A stretch of 11,150 bases of DNA from Bacteroidota bacterium (GTDB lineage Bacteria > Bacteroidota > Ignavibacteria > Kapaibacteriales > Kapaibacteriaceae). Made by a program: the position numbers and the translations under genes. The DNA lies in the NCBI GenBank assembly GCA_003488525.1, contig DNLG01000058.1, positions 4,377 to 15,526 on the forward strand, given 5' to 3'. The notes beneath the pieces were generated by a model that was not told the DNA's origin, did not search any database, and worked only from the letters and a program-made list of their open reading frames with translations. This document shows, piece by piece, positions 1 through 7,724 of this stretch. Numbering within the stretch: position 1 is the first letter of the stretch; every line of letters begins with the position of its first letter.

Positions 1-282
1 ATGATGAAGGCTCGCCTCGTGCTGACCGACTCCGGTGGCATCCAGGAAGAGACCACAGCTTTGGGTGTTGCATGCATCACGGCTCGCACCACCACCGAGC
101 GTCCATCAACGACTACCATCGGCACGAACGTTCTTGTGAGCCCAACGCGCGACGGTATTATGACGGCCGTCGGACGATTTCTGGCCGGAGAGCATCCGGC
201 CGGGGCTGTTCCGCCGCTCTGGGATGGTCATGCCGCCGAGCGGATCGTGGAACGAATTGGCTCGATTCTCGGGGCATTCTAG
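1..282 (+). CDS. wecB: UDP-N-acetylglucosamine 2-epimerase (non-hydrolysing), C-terminal part, cut by window edge
   Basis: This is the last 93 residues of a protein that normally has about 360-390, so the gene begins left of the window; the ATG at base 1 is internal. The stretch LVLTDSGGIQEE (residues 6-17), then TERP (32-35) and GTNVLV (41-46), is the UDP-sugar-binding C-terminal signature of non-hydrolysing UDP-GlcNAc 2-epimerases. These cytoplasmic enzymes interconvert UDP-GlcNAc and UDP-ManNAc, a precursor of surface polysaccharides. The stop is TAG at 280-282. Lying just upstream of export, flippase and transferase genes fits a role in feeding ManNAc or a derivative into the same polymer, which is inference. 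The family call is firm; the exact cellular product sugar cannot be told from this fragment. Confidence 0.93.
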   Translation: MMKARLVLTDSGGIQEETTALGVACITARTTTERPSTTTIGTNVLVSPTRDGIMTAVGRFLAGEHPAGAVPPLWDGHAAERIVERIGSILGAF

Positions 283-295
283 GTCACACTATTCG

Positions 296-303
296 TAACT
301 TTG
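296..303 (+). promoter_or_regulatory. Candidate Bacteroidota-type -7 promoter element (TAnnTTTG)
   Basis: TAACTTTG at 296-303 matches the TAnnTTTG -7 consensus of Bacteroidota primary sigma factors exactly. It lies in the 60-base gap after wecB. Transcription would start near 308-312, leaving about a 30-base leader before the ATG at 343. No TTG/TTTG -33 element is visible at the expected distance (about 270-276), so the promoter is only half supported. It also argues against translation from the TTG at 301, which overlaps the motif. Confidence 0.35.
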
Positions 304-342
304 CCGCGTCCGCAAAGGCTTTTCCACACACTTTGGATCCGG

Positions 343-2079
343 ATGCTCGTCTCTCGACGCGTCCACGGGCTGCTGCTCGTTGGAATCCTCTTGGGAGTAT
401 TCTCCCGGGGCATGGCACAGAGTTCATCGTCCTCACTCGACATGGAGCGCTTCTCAACCTCCGGTCGGGCTACCGCTGCGCAGTCGGCCATCCTGACGGC
501 CGACCAGCTGCCGACGGATGACGTGGTCGACCCGACGCAGTACACACTGGGTCCGGGCGATGTTCTGGCCTACCAGACCACGGGGATCGACCTGACCGAG
601 AAGCTGCTCGTTGTCACCCCCGAAAACATGGTCATGATCGAACGCATGGGGGCGATCTCCGTTGCCGACATGACGTTGGCTGCGTTCCGGCAGAAGCTCC
701 AGAGCTTGTTCCGTGAGCGCTCGGCAAACCTTGAAGCTACGGTGACACTGCGCCGTGCACGTCTGATCTACGTTTCGCTCAGCGGCTCTGTGCCGTACCC
801 GGGTACGTACACCGTGCCGGCTTCGATGCGCGTGTCGACGTTTCTGAACGTCACGCGCCATCCGTGGACGCTGACGCGTGACGCGTCGTCAGGCGACATG
901 GCCCGCAACATGGGCAGCGGTGGTCTTGCTGCAAAGTCGGCCGAGGTCACCCGCAGCGGTGTGCAGGAGTACGGTCCGTACGCATGGCGCAACATCATCG
1001 TCCGCCATCGTCGCGGTTCGTCGATCGCAGATCTTGCGCGTGCTCGCGCCGGGCAGGCCGGTGGCGATCCGCACCTGCGAGAGGGCGACGAAGTGATCGT
1101 TCCGATCGAAGATCTGTCGAGCCCCCTGATAAGTATTTCCGGTGCCGTCGCGCAGTCGACAACACTTGCCTACAAGCCAGGAGACCGGCTGTCGGTGCTG
1201 CTCGCCGCCTGCGGCGGGCTTACACCCGATGCTGACCCGACGAAGGTCGTTGTGGTCAACCCCGACGGTGCTTCGACGCGCACCATCGAAGTCGGTGCCG
1301 ACCTTATGCCGAAGGGGGAAGACGTCGAGCTGCAGCCCGGCGCAACTGTCATCGTAGAGCGCAAGGGGCTTGCCGGAGATCGTCCTCAGCAGGGTGTTGT
1401 GCAGGTCTATGGCGAGGTTGGGCGTCCGGGTGCTGTCGTCATCACCCCCGGAACGACACGCCTGTCGGCGGCCATTGAAAAGTCCGGCGGTGTTACCCCC
1501 CGCGCAGCTCTTGGCCTGTCCTACGTGGTGCGATCCGAAAAGCTCCTGCCGACGCTTGCGCAGATGCGTGATGAAGCGAACCGGTCGTTCCAGTATTCGG
1601 ACCTCAAGCTCGAAGACACCACGCGCTACAACTACGACCAGAAATACAAGATGCCGTACGTCTCATGCGACGTTGGCCTGGCGCTGAAGAATCCCAACAG
1701 TGTTGATGATCCGCCGCTGATGTCGGGTGATGTGATCGTTGTAGCCACCAACCCCGAGCGTGTCTTCGTGTACGGGCAGGTCAACCGTCCGGGCTACGTC
1801 CCGTTTGTTGCTAATCGCAGCATCGAGTGGTACATCGCTCGCGCAGGGGGCTATGCCACCGGCGCTGAGAAGGAGCGCGCGCGCATCATTCGCGGCCGGT
1901 CGCGCGTGTGGGTGCAGGATGACGATGGTGTTGTGGTGGAACCCGGAGATGAGGTCTATGTGCCGCGTCCGCCAGATGTGCCGATCGGCACCGAGATCCA
2001 GACACTTTCGGTGATTGCCAGCATCGTTGCCAGCGTTGCCGTGCTTGCCGCAACGCTCATCAACGTCCTCGGCAGATAA
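343..2079 (+). CDS. SLBB-domain polysaccharide export protein (Wza/Poly_export family)
   Basis: Likely outer-membrane/periplasmic component that exports EPS or capsule polymer. From the ATG at 343 the protein has 578 residues. It opens with a signal peptide (Arg-Arg at 5-6, hydrophobic core LLLVGILLGVF, cleavage probably after GMA before QSSS). The Poly_export domain starts near residue 67 (YTLGPGD). Four beta-grasp/SLBB-like units follow, marked by a G-x-V-x-x-PG type strand-turn around G148, G267, G357 and G478. The last ~25 residues (SVIASIVASVAVLAATLI) form a hydrophobic helix. There is no lipobox cysteine, unlike E. coli Wza. A TTG at 301 would add 14 residues, but it overlaps a promoter-like motif and puts extra sequence before a good signal peptide, so 343 is preferred. 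The stop TAA is 13 bases before the flippase start, suggesting one operon. Confidence 0.9.
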   Translation: MLVSRRVHGLLLVGILLGVFSRGMAQSSSSSLDMERFSTSGRATAAQSAILTADQLPTDDVVDPTQYTLGPGDVLAYQTTGIDLTEKLLVVTPENMVMIERMGAISVADMTLAAFRQKLQSLFRERSANLEATVTLRRARLIYVSLSGSVPYPGTYTVPASMRVSTFLNVTRHPWTLTRDASSGDMARNMGSGGLAAKSAEVTRSGVQEYGPYAWRNIIVRHRRGSSIADLARARAGQAGGDPHLREGDEVIVPIEDLSSPLISISGAVAQSTTLAYKPGDRLSVLLAACGGLTPDADPTKVVVVNPDGASTRTIEVGADLMPKGEDVELQPGATVIVERKGLAGDRPQQGVVQVYGEVGRPGAVVITPGTTRLSAAIEKSGGVTPRAALGLSYVVRSEKLLPTLAQMRDEANRSFQYSDLKLEDTTRYNYDQKYKMPYVSCDVGLALKNPNSVDDPPLMSGDVIVVATNPERVFVYGQVNRPGYVPFVANRSIEWYIARAGGYATGAEKERARIIRGRSRVWVQDDDGVVVEPGDEVYVPRPPDVPIGTEIQTLSVIASIVASVAVLAATLINVLGR

Positions 2080-2083
2080 GGGG
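2078..2083 (+). promoter_or_regulatory. Ribosome binding site supporting a TTG start at 2093
   Basis: AAGGGG at 2078-2083 overlaps the stop codon of the export gene and lies 9 bases before the TTG at 2093. An in-frame ATG at 2015 would lie inside the upstream gene and add 26 polar residues before the first membrane helix, so the TTG is the better start. Confidence 0.5.
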
Positions 2084-2092
2084 CACCGGGGT

Positions 2093-3592
2093 TTGACGTC
2101 ACAGGACACCAGGTCCGGCTCGGTCTCGGCACGCGTCATCAGTGCCAGTCTCTGGGTGTTCGGATCGCAGATCCTGACGCTGCTGCTGGTGTTCGTTGCC
2201 CAGCGTATCATTCTTTCGACCCTCGACCCGGCGAGTAACGGCACGCTCTTTCTCGAGCGTCGTCTGACGGAGGTCATCGTCGGCATCCTGGCCGACTTCG
2301 GGATGAATGGCATCGTCGTGCGCCGCGTGGCGCAGCATCCCGAACGTGCTCCGCAGATCCTTGCCTCGGCCTTCTATGTCCGCCTGGCACTTTGGACTCT
2401 TTGCACGCTGCTCGTTGGCGTGGCTGGACTCTTCAGTCAGCTCGCCCTTGCCGACGTGATGCTCTGGGCTGTGTACATGCTGATCGCATCGCGAACAGCA
2501 CTTCTGCGCTACACACTCGAGACGCGTCTGCGAGCCGCGTCGGACTTCCGTCTGCCCTCGCTCTTTGCTGTGGTTGATGCTCTGCTGTTTGTGGCCCTCA
2601 TCGCCTTGTGGAAAGATTCTCTCACTCCGTCGGTTGTGATCCGGGCCTTCGTGCTTAGCGCCATTCCCGGCTTTGCGGTGCTTCTTGCGATCGATCGCCG
2701 GCGTTCCACGTCGTGGTCAAAGGCCTCCGCTACAGAAATGCGTGCCATTATCGGCGAGGCTCTGCCGGTTGTTGCGGCCACAATCCTGATCGCCGTGCAC
2801 GACAAGATCGATGCGTTTCTTGTCGAGTCCTTTTCGGGTCGAGCCAACGTGGGCGCACTCGGCGCAACCTACACCACGCTGGGGCCGCTCCTGGCAGTGA
2901 TCCCCATGGCGGTCTCCTATGCCGCCATGCCGGATGTTGCGCGCTTGCTGAAGTCCGACGAGTCCAGGGGGCTCGATGTTGCCGTCAGCGTCATGAAACA
3001 CCTTCTGGTGATCAGTCTGATCGTCACCTCCGCAGCAACCGTCGTCATGCCACTGTTTGTCGATGTCGTGACCAAGGGTCGGTACATGGCATCGCTGGAC
3101 CTCTTTATCTGGTTTGTCTGGTGCGCCCCCTTCGTGGCGCTGCTGGTCTATGCGCAGGAGCTGAGCATTGCGCTGGGACGTCAGGGTAACCTTCTTGGCA
3201 TTGCTGTGGCCCTTGTGGTTGGTACGATCGGCTTTGGAGCCGCGTTGATACCCGCGCTGAGCGCGTTGGGCGCGGTCGTGGCCAAGATCTGTACCTCGGT
3301 TGTCGGAGCCGGCGTAAGCCTGGTACTTCTGCGCCGCACGCTCGCGTGGCGCGCCGGCGCAGGGCTGGCCGTGCAGTGCGCGCTTCTTACGCTACTTGCG
3401 GCTTCTGCCTCGCTGGCCCTTGCCGATGCTTCGTCCACGGCTTCAACCTTCGTGCCGACAGATACGGTTGCGTTGATCTTCCGCGTGCTGGCTTCGACTG
3501 TCATCGTGATCGCTGGGGCACTTGCCGTGCGACTACTTTCCCTGTCGGATGTGGCGCGTCTTGGCAGGGCTCTTGCAGGAGTTCGAAGTTGA
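2093..3592 (+). CDS. Wzx-type lipid-linked oligosaccharide flippase (MOP/MATE superfamily)
   Basis: Integral inner-membrane protein of 499 residues, the usual size for polysaccharide flippases (PST/Wzx). It probably moves polyprenyl-diphosphate-linked repeat units from the cytoplasmic to the periplasmic face. About 14 hydrophobic helices can be counted, the first starting at roughly residue 20 (VISASLWVFGSQ) and the last near the C-terminus (STVIVIAGALAVRLL). The segment HDKIDAFLVESFSG before the eighth helix resembles the family's conserved DxxLLG-like helix 7 region. The start is TTG at 2093, preceded by AAGGGG. The stop TGA (3590-3592) shares one base with the ATG of the next gene, so the two are probably translationally coupled. 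Sequence alone does not show the transported sugar. A lipid II-type or other MOP transporter is possible, but the neighbours favour Wzx. Confidence 0.85.
   Translation: MTSQDTRSGSVSARVISASLWVFGSQILTLLLVFVAQRIILSTLDPASNGTLFLERRLTEVIVGILADFGMNGIVVRRVAQHPERAPQILASAFYVRLALWTLCTLLVGVAGLFSQLALADVMLWAVYMLIASRTALLRYTLETRLRAASDFRLPSLFAVVDALLFVALIALWKDSLTPSVVIRAFVLSAIPGFAVLLAIDRRRSTSWSKASATEMRAIIGEALPVVAATILIAVHDKIDAFLVESFSGRANVGALGATYTTLGPLLAVIPMAVSYAAMPDVARLLKSDESRGLDVAVSVMKHLLVISLIVTSAATVVMPLFVDVVTKGRYMASLDLFIWFVWCAPFVALLVYAQELSIALGRQGNLLGIAVALVVGTIGFGAALIPALSALGAVVAKICTSVVGAGVSLVLLRRTLAWRAGAGLAVQCALLTLLAASASLALADASSTASTFVPTDTVALIFRVLASTVIVIAGALAVRLLSLSDVARLGRALAGVRS
3577..3581 (+). promoter_or_regulatory. 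Ribosome binding site for the glycosylphosphotransferase gene
   Basis: AGGAG at 3577-3581 lies within the end of the flippase gene, 10 bases before the ATG at 3592. With the TGATG stop/start overlap it fixes this start over longer in-frame alternatives reaching back to 3346, which would run deep into the flippase gene. Confidence 0.6.
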
Positions 3593-5025
3593 TGACGACA
3601 GGTCGCAGGCATATCACGCCGTCGAACGGACGCTTCATGCACGTGCTGCTTGGACCGCAGAGCATGCAGCTGGTGGCCGATATCATTGGACTTGCTCTGA
3701 GTTTTGCGCTGTATCAGTTTGTACGGTCCTGGTCGCTGACCGATGTGCGCTCGTTCTCCCTTGTCGACCATGCCTCGGTTGCCGTGATCTCGTGCCTGTA
3801 TTGGACGCTGGTCTTCTGGATGGGCGGACTTTACCGCGATTTCTACATCCGCTCGCCCCTTGACGAGATCTCTGCCGTTTTCCGAATGACCTTTATCGGT
3901 TCGGCCGTCATCTTCCTGGCCATCATAACGACATCATCACTGGGCGTGCGTCCGGTTTTTGTTGTCTACTGGGCGGTGTTGTTCTTCCTCATTACCGTTG
4001 GTCGTCTTGTGGCGAGGCACGTGCAGGGCCGTTTGCGTGAGGTCCGCGTGATCCGCATTCCGACGCTTGTGGTGGGCACGCCGCAACGCGTTGCCGGATT
4101 GATCGATGACTTGAAGAACGAGCCTGCATGGGGCTATGACGTGCGGGGCATCGTATTGCTCGACGCCTCGTCCGGACCTGAGAGCATCGACGGCTTTCCG
4201 GTTATCGGCACGGTGGATGACCTGCAGGGGGCTATCACAACGGGCAAGATCCGCGAAGTGCTCATTTCGATCGATGCCGCTGATCATGATCGGCTTCTAA
4301 ACCTTGCCGCAGAAGCAGCCGAACTTGGGTGTCTGGTCAAGATCGTTCCGGACCTCTACGAGATCTTCTCCGGGCAGGCCCGCACGCATCAGATCTACGG
4401 CTCTCCGCTGATCGATGTGAGTCCGCAGCTGATGCAGCCGTGGGAGGAGATCGCCAAGAGGGCATCAGATATCATCGTCAGCGCCCTTGTTCTCGGTATA
4501 GGAGCTCCTGTTTGGGCGTTCGTCGGTCTATGCGTTAAGCTCACTTCGCCCGGGCCGATGTTCTTTGTGCAGGATCGAGTCGGGCGCAACGGGCGCGTGT
4601 TCCGCATGGCCAAGTTCCGCTCGATGACCGTGGACGATAAGCGCGGGCCGACGTGGACGGATAAGAACGATCCTCGGGTGACTCCGTTTGGCCGGTTCAT
4701 CCGTAAGACGCACCTTGATGAGATCCCGCAATTGTGGAATGTCCTCATGGGGGAAATGTCACTCGTCGGGCCACGTCCCGAGCAACCATTTTACGTTGAA
4801 AAGTTTACGGCCATGCTTCCGTATTATCGACGTCGCCACAAGGTGCGTCCGGGCGTCACGGGCTGGTGGCAGGTCAAAGCAAAGTCCAATCCGGAGTCGC
4901 TCGAAGAGATCCAGCAGCGACTGCGGTACGACTTTTTTTACATCGAGAACATGTCCTTCAAGCTTGATCTTGAGATCATGGTGCGGACGGTGTTCGTGAT
5001 GCTGAAAGGACACGGCAAGGCGTGA
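3592..5025 (+). CDS. Polyprenyl-phosphate hexose-1-phosphate transferase (WbaP/WcaJ-type initiating enzyme)
   Basis: Membrane enzyme of 477 residues that transfers a sugar-1-phosphate (typically glucose or galactose) from a UDP-sugar to undecaprenyl phosphate, the first step of repeat-unit synthesis. It has four N-terminal membrane helices (about residues 24-140), then a Rossmann-like CoA_binding_3 domain (about 153-270, beginning IPTLVVG), then the Bac_transf catalytic domain from KRASD (289). That domain carries a membrane-associated helix (292-315), SPGPMFFVQDRVG, KFRSM, the catalytic Asp-Glu pair D376-E377 in LDEIPQLWN, VGPRPE (392-397) and RPGVTGWWQV (419 on). All hallmark residues of an active enzyme are present and the length is typical. 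Start ATG 3592 overlaps the flippase stop by one base; the stop overlaps the next gene's GTG by four bases. The sugar specificity cannot be read from the sequence. Confidence 0.93.
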   Translation: MTTGRRHITPSNGRFMHVLLGPQSMQLVADIIGLALSFALYQFVRSWSLTDVRSFSLVDHASVAVISCLYWTLVFWMGGLYRDFYIRSPLDEISAVFRMTFIGSAVIFLAIITTSSLGVRPVFVVYWAVLFFLITVGRLVARHVQGRLREVRVIRIPTLVVGTPQRVAGLIDDLKNEPAWGYDVRGIVLLDASSGPESIDGFPVIGTVDDLQGAITTGKIREVLISIDAADHDRLLNLAAEAAELGCLVKIVPDLYEIFSGQARTHQIYGSPLIDVSPQLMQPWEEIAKRASDIIVSALVLGIGAPVWAFVGLCVKLTSPGPMFFVQDRVGRNGRVFRMAKFRSMTVDDKRGPTWTDKNDPRVTPFGRFIRKTHLDEIPQLWNVLMGEMSLVGPRPEQPFYVEKFTAMLPYYRRRHKVRPGVTGWWQVKAKSNPESLEEIQQRLRYDFFYIENMSFKLDLEIMVRTVFVMLKGHGKA

Positions 5026-5741
5026 AAACTATCGTTTGCATTCCTACCTACAACGAGAGCGAGAACATCATTCGGATGATCGACGCGCTGCATGCCGTGG
5101 TGCCGGAGGCACACGTCCTGGTGATCGATGATGGGTCACCGGACGGAACGGCTGGCCTCGTGCGCCAGCGCATGTCGTCCGATGAGCGCATCCACATCAT
5201 TGAACGGGCAGGGAAGATGGGGCTGGGAACAGCCTACTGCGCCGGTTTTGCCTATGCACTCGAGCGCGACTTCGAGCTCATCATGGAGATGGACGCCGAC
5301 TTTTCGCATGACCCGAAGGATACGCGCCGCCTCATCGACGCCGTCGCTGATTGTGACCTTGTGATCGGGTCGCGCTACATCCAGGGCGTGAATGTGATCA
5401 ACTGGCCGATGAGCCGGCTGCTGCTGAGCTGGTTTGCCAATCTGTACACGCGCGTCATCACGGGAATGCCGATCGCTGATGCCACGGGTGGTTTCAAGTG
5501 TTTCCGTGCTGAGGTGCTTCGGGGCATCGATCTTACAAGGATCCGTTCAAACGGATATGCGTTTCAGATCGAGATGAACTATAAGGCCTGGCGTGGCGGG
5601 GCACGTATCAACGAGATCCCGATCGTCTTTACCGACCGCGTCAGCGGCGTGTCGAAGATGAGCAAGAACATTGTCTACGAAGCAGCATTCCTGGTCTGGA
5701 AGCTCAAGCTCGGGACGGTCCTTTCTTTCGGGAAGCGCTAA
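5022..5741 (+). CDS. DPM1-like GT2 polyprenyl-phosphate mannosyltransferase (or glucosyltransferase)
   Basis: A 239-residue GT2 glycosyltransferase of the soluble DPM1 type, which makes polyprenyl-phosphate-mannose (sometimes glucose) from a GDP- or UDP-sugar at the cytoplasmic face. The GT-A fold motifs are visible: IPTYNESENI near the N-terminus, VIDDGSPDGT (34-43), the metal-binding MDADFSHDP (90-98), GSRY (116-119) and ADATGGFKCFR further on. There is no C-terminal membrane domain, as in archaeal and bacterial short DPM1 forms. Translation starts at GTG 5022, which forms a GTGA overlap with the preceding stop; AAAGGA lies 11 bases upstream. Its product is normally used by a periplasmic GT-C transferase, but none is in this window, so its link to the polymer is inferred from position only. 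Confidence 0.85.
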   Translation: MKTIVCIPTYNESENIIRMIDALHAVVPEAHVLVIDDGSPDGTAGLVRQRMSSDERIHIIERAGKMGLGTAYCAGFAYALERDFELIMEMDADFSHDPKDTRRLIDAVADCDLVIGSRYIQGVNVINWPMSRLLLSWFANLYTRVITGMPIADATGGFKCFRAEVLRGIDLTRIRSNGYAFQIEMNYKAWRGGARINEIPIVFTDRVSGVSKMSKNIVYEAAFLVWKLKLGTVLSFGKR

Positions 5742-5744
5742 GAC

Positions 5745-7724
5745 ATGGCCGATGGGCAGACATCGAGCCTGGGCGTGATCGACCTCAGTGTCATCATCGT
5801 CAATTACAACGTCAAGGACTACCTTCTGCAGTGCCTTCGCTCGCTTGATGAAGCCTGCAAGCCCCTTTCCGCCGAGATCATCGTTGTCGACAACCACTCC
5901 GCAGATGGAAGCGTCGAGGATCTTTGCGGGGAGTTCCCGCATGTTCAGTGGCATGCCTTGCCGGAGAATATCGGCTTTGGCCGCGCCAACAACATAGGAC
6001 TCGATGTAGCGCGAGGACGTCATGTGCTGTTTCTCAATCCCGACACGATCGTTGGTCCGGACACGCTCGCATTGATGGTTCGGTATCTCGATGAACATCC
6101 CAACGTAGGGATGGCCGGTTGCAAGGTCCTCAATCCGGACGGCTCGTTCCAGGTGGCGTGTCGAAGGGGGCTACCCACGCCGTGGGCTTCCTTCTGCAAG
6201 CTGTTTGGCCTGCAGGCCCTGCTGCCGTCGGTGAAGCTCTTCTCGGGCTACAACCTCATGTACCGGTCGATCGACGAGACGTATCCGGTGGATGCCCTCA
6301 TCGGGGCCTTCATGATGGGGCGCGCGGATCTGATACGCTCGCTGGGCGGATTCGATCCTGAATTCTTTATGTACGGCGAAGACATTGACCTTTGCTACCG
6401 CGTCAAGCAAGCCGGCTTCCAGGTGCATTATGTTCACGAGACCAGCATCATTCACTACAAGGGCGAGAGCACGAAGCGTTCGTCACTGAACGAAGTGCGG
6501 GTCTTCTACGAGGCAATGGAGATCTTTGCCCGAAAGCATTTCGGTGGTTCGTGGATGTTTCTTGCCTTTCTGCGGCTTGGCATCATTCTGCGATCACTCG
6601 TGGCGCGTCTGGCACGTCGGCGTGTAGAGCTGGCGACATGGATCGTGGACATGCTCTGCGTTAATGGTGCGCTGCTCGTGGCTACGACCGTTCGATTTGA
6701 GCGGCCCCTTGGGTTTCCCGATTACGCCTATCCGATCGTGCCGATCATGATCACGCTTATCAGCACGCTATCGCTGGTGGCCGTCGGTGAATACGTCGAG
6801 TACCGGCCGACGATACGGCGCAGCGCCGTTGGTCTGCTGATGACATTCTTTGTACTCTCATCGCTGACCTACTTCTTCAAGGACTTCGGCTTCAGCCGTG
6901 GCGTGCTGCTCATGACGATGGGTCTTAGCGGAGCACTCTTTGCCATCACGCGGGCTATGACCTCGTGGCTTGATGCCAAGGGGCGAAGCAGAACGCGACG
7001 GATCATCCTGGTCGGTCTTAACGAGCATTCGGCGCGCCTGGCTGATGCCCTCAGCAGCGCCGAGCGGCGCCACGCCGAAGTGGTGGGCGTTGTGGCTACG
7101 GAGACGTTCAGCGACCGAATCTATGCGGGTATGACCGTTCTGGGCGATACTTCGTATCTGGGACGCATTCTTGATGCCACCGGGGCGCATGAGGTCATTC
7201 TCTCCGACAGGACCATTCCGCGAGACCGTGTGATGCAGTTGATGATGGCCTCATCCTCATACCGTGCACGTTTTCATATCGCACAGGACTACGACGATGT
7301 GGTCACAGCGCGTATCATCAACGATGTGGCAGGACTCGAGCCGACCGTGACCGTTGCGCCCCTTCTGCGCTTCCGAAATCGCATGGTCAAGCGCCTGGTT
7401 GATTTTTCCGTGGCCCTGGTGGTTTTGACACTCTCGGCAGTGGCTCTAATTTTGCCCCGCGTCCGTCAGGCGCTTCAACCCTGGTGGGAAGTGCTGGCCG
7501 GACGTATGAGCATTGTTGGTCTGTGGTCCGACGGAAAGCAGAGGACAAGCGGGAAGGCGGGCCTTACAGGCTTGGTGCATGTCTCGCGTCCGCAGGTTTT
7601 GTCGGCCTCGGCTATTGAACAACTCAACGACTACTATGTTGATGCGTACACACTTGCGCTCGACGTGGAGATCATTCTGAAACATTTCTTCCGGCGACAC
7701 CGTGCCAACGACAACCGCTCTTGA
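5745..7724 (+). CDS. Fusion: rhamnosyltransferase-like GT2 domain plus membrane WbaP-like module with deleted catalytic core
   Basis: A 659-residue protein. Residues ~13-270 are a GT2 domain of the rhamnosyltransferase-like group: [28 protein letters not shown], metal-site LNPD (97-100) and the acceptor-side [10 protein letters not shown] (from 210). It probably adds a sugar to the lipid-linked acceptor. Residues ~270-411 hold about five hydrophobic helices, and ~419-535 a Rossmann-like segment ([15 protein letters not shown]). From K549 the C-terminus resembles a WbaP catalytic domain (KRLVD and helix, then [35 protein letters not shown]). Compared with the intact enzyme at 3592 it lacks about 61 residues before W581 and about 14 after G592, so KFRSM, the Asp-Glu pair and GPRP are missing. 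The module is likely non-catalytic. The gene follows the DPM1-like gene by 3 bases (GGGAAG 9 bases before the ATG) and overlaps accA by 23 bases. The reading frame is intact, so this is not an obvious pseudogene. Confidence 0.88.
   Translation: MADGQTSSLGVIDLSVIIVNYNVKDYLLQCLRSLDEACKPLSAEIIVVDNHSADGSVEDLCGEFPHVQWHALPENIGFGRANNIGLDVARGRHVLFLNPDTIVGPDTLALMVRYLDEHPNVGMAGCKVLNPDGSFQVACRRGLPTPWASFCKLFGLQALLPSVKLFSGYNLMYRSIDETYPVDALIGAFMMGRADLIRSLGGFDPEFFMYGEDIDLCYRVKQAGFQVHYVHETSIIHYKGESTKRSSLNEVRVFYEAMEIFARKHFGGSWMFLAFLRLGIILRSLVARLARRRVELATWIVDMLCVNGALLVATTVRFERPLGFPDYAYPIVPIMITLISTLSLVAVGEYVEYRPTIRRSAVGLLMTFFVLSSLTYFFKDFGFSRGVLLMTMGLSGALFAITRAMTSWLDAKGRSRTRRIILVGLNEHSARLADALSSAERRHAEVVGVVATETFSDRIYAGMTVLGDTSYLGRILDATGAHEVILSDRTIPRDRVMQLMMASSSYRARFHIAQDYDDVVTARIINDVAGLEPTVTVAPLLRFRNRMVKRLVDFSVALVVLTLSAVALILPRVRQALQPWWEVLAGRMSIVGLWSDGKQRTSGKAGLTGLVHVSRPQVLSASAIEQLNDYYVDAYTLALDVEIILKHFFRRHRANDNRS

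Noticed and set aside
301..342. TTG at 301 as start of the export gene
   Set aside because: It overlaps a TAnnTTTG motif, has no ribosome binding site at useful spacing, and adds 14 residues before a well-formed signal peptide starting at 343.
2015..2092. ATG at 2015 as start of the flippase gene
   Set aside because: It would overlap the export gene by 65 bases and add a polar, low-complexity N-terminus; TTG 2093 has AAGGGG 9 bases upstream and begins just before the first membrane helix.
1663..2313. Long open frame on the minus strand across the export and flippase genes
   Set aside because: It is antisense to two well-supported genes, rich in Arg, and shows no recognisable domain; such shadows are expected at this GC content.
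3346..3591. Longer N-terminus for the glycosylphosphotransferase starting at 3346
   Set aside because: It is the out-of-frame shadow of the flippase C-terminus and resembles no family sequence; ATG 3592 has AGGAG upstream and a TGATG junction.
7383..7724. Frameshift or pseudogene explanation for the missing catalytic core in the fusion gene
   Set aside because: The frame is continuous, both flanking blocks align in the same frame, and no leftover KFRSM or Asp-Glu sequence is seen in the other frames, so an in-frame loss is more likely than a recent frameshift.
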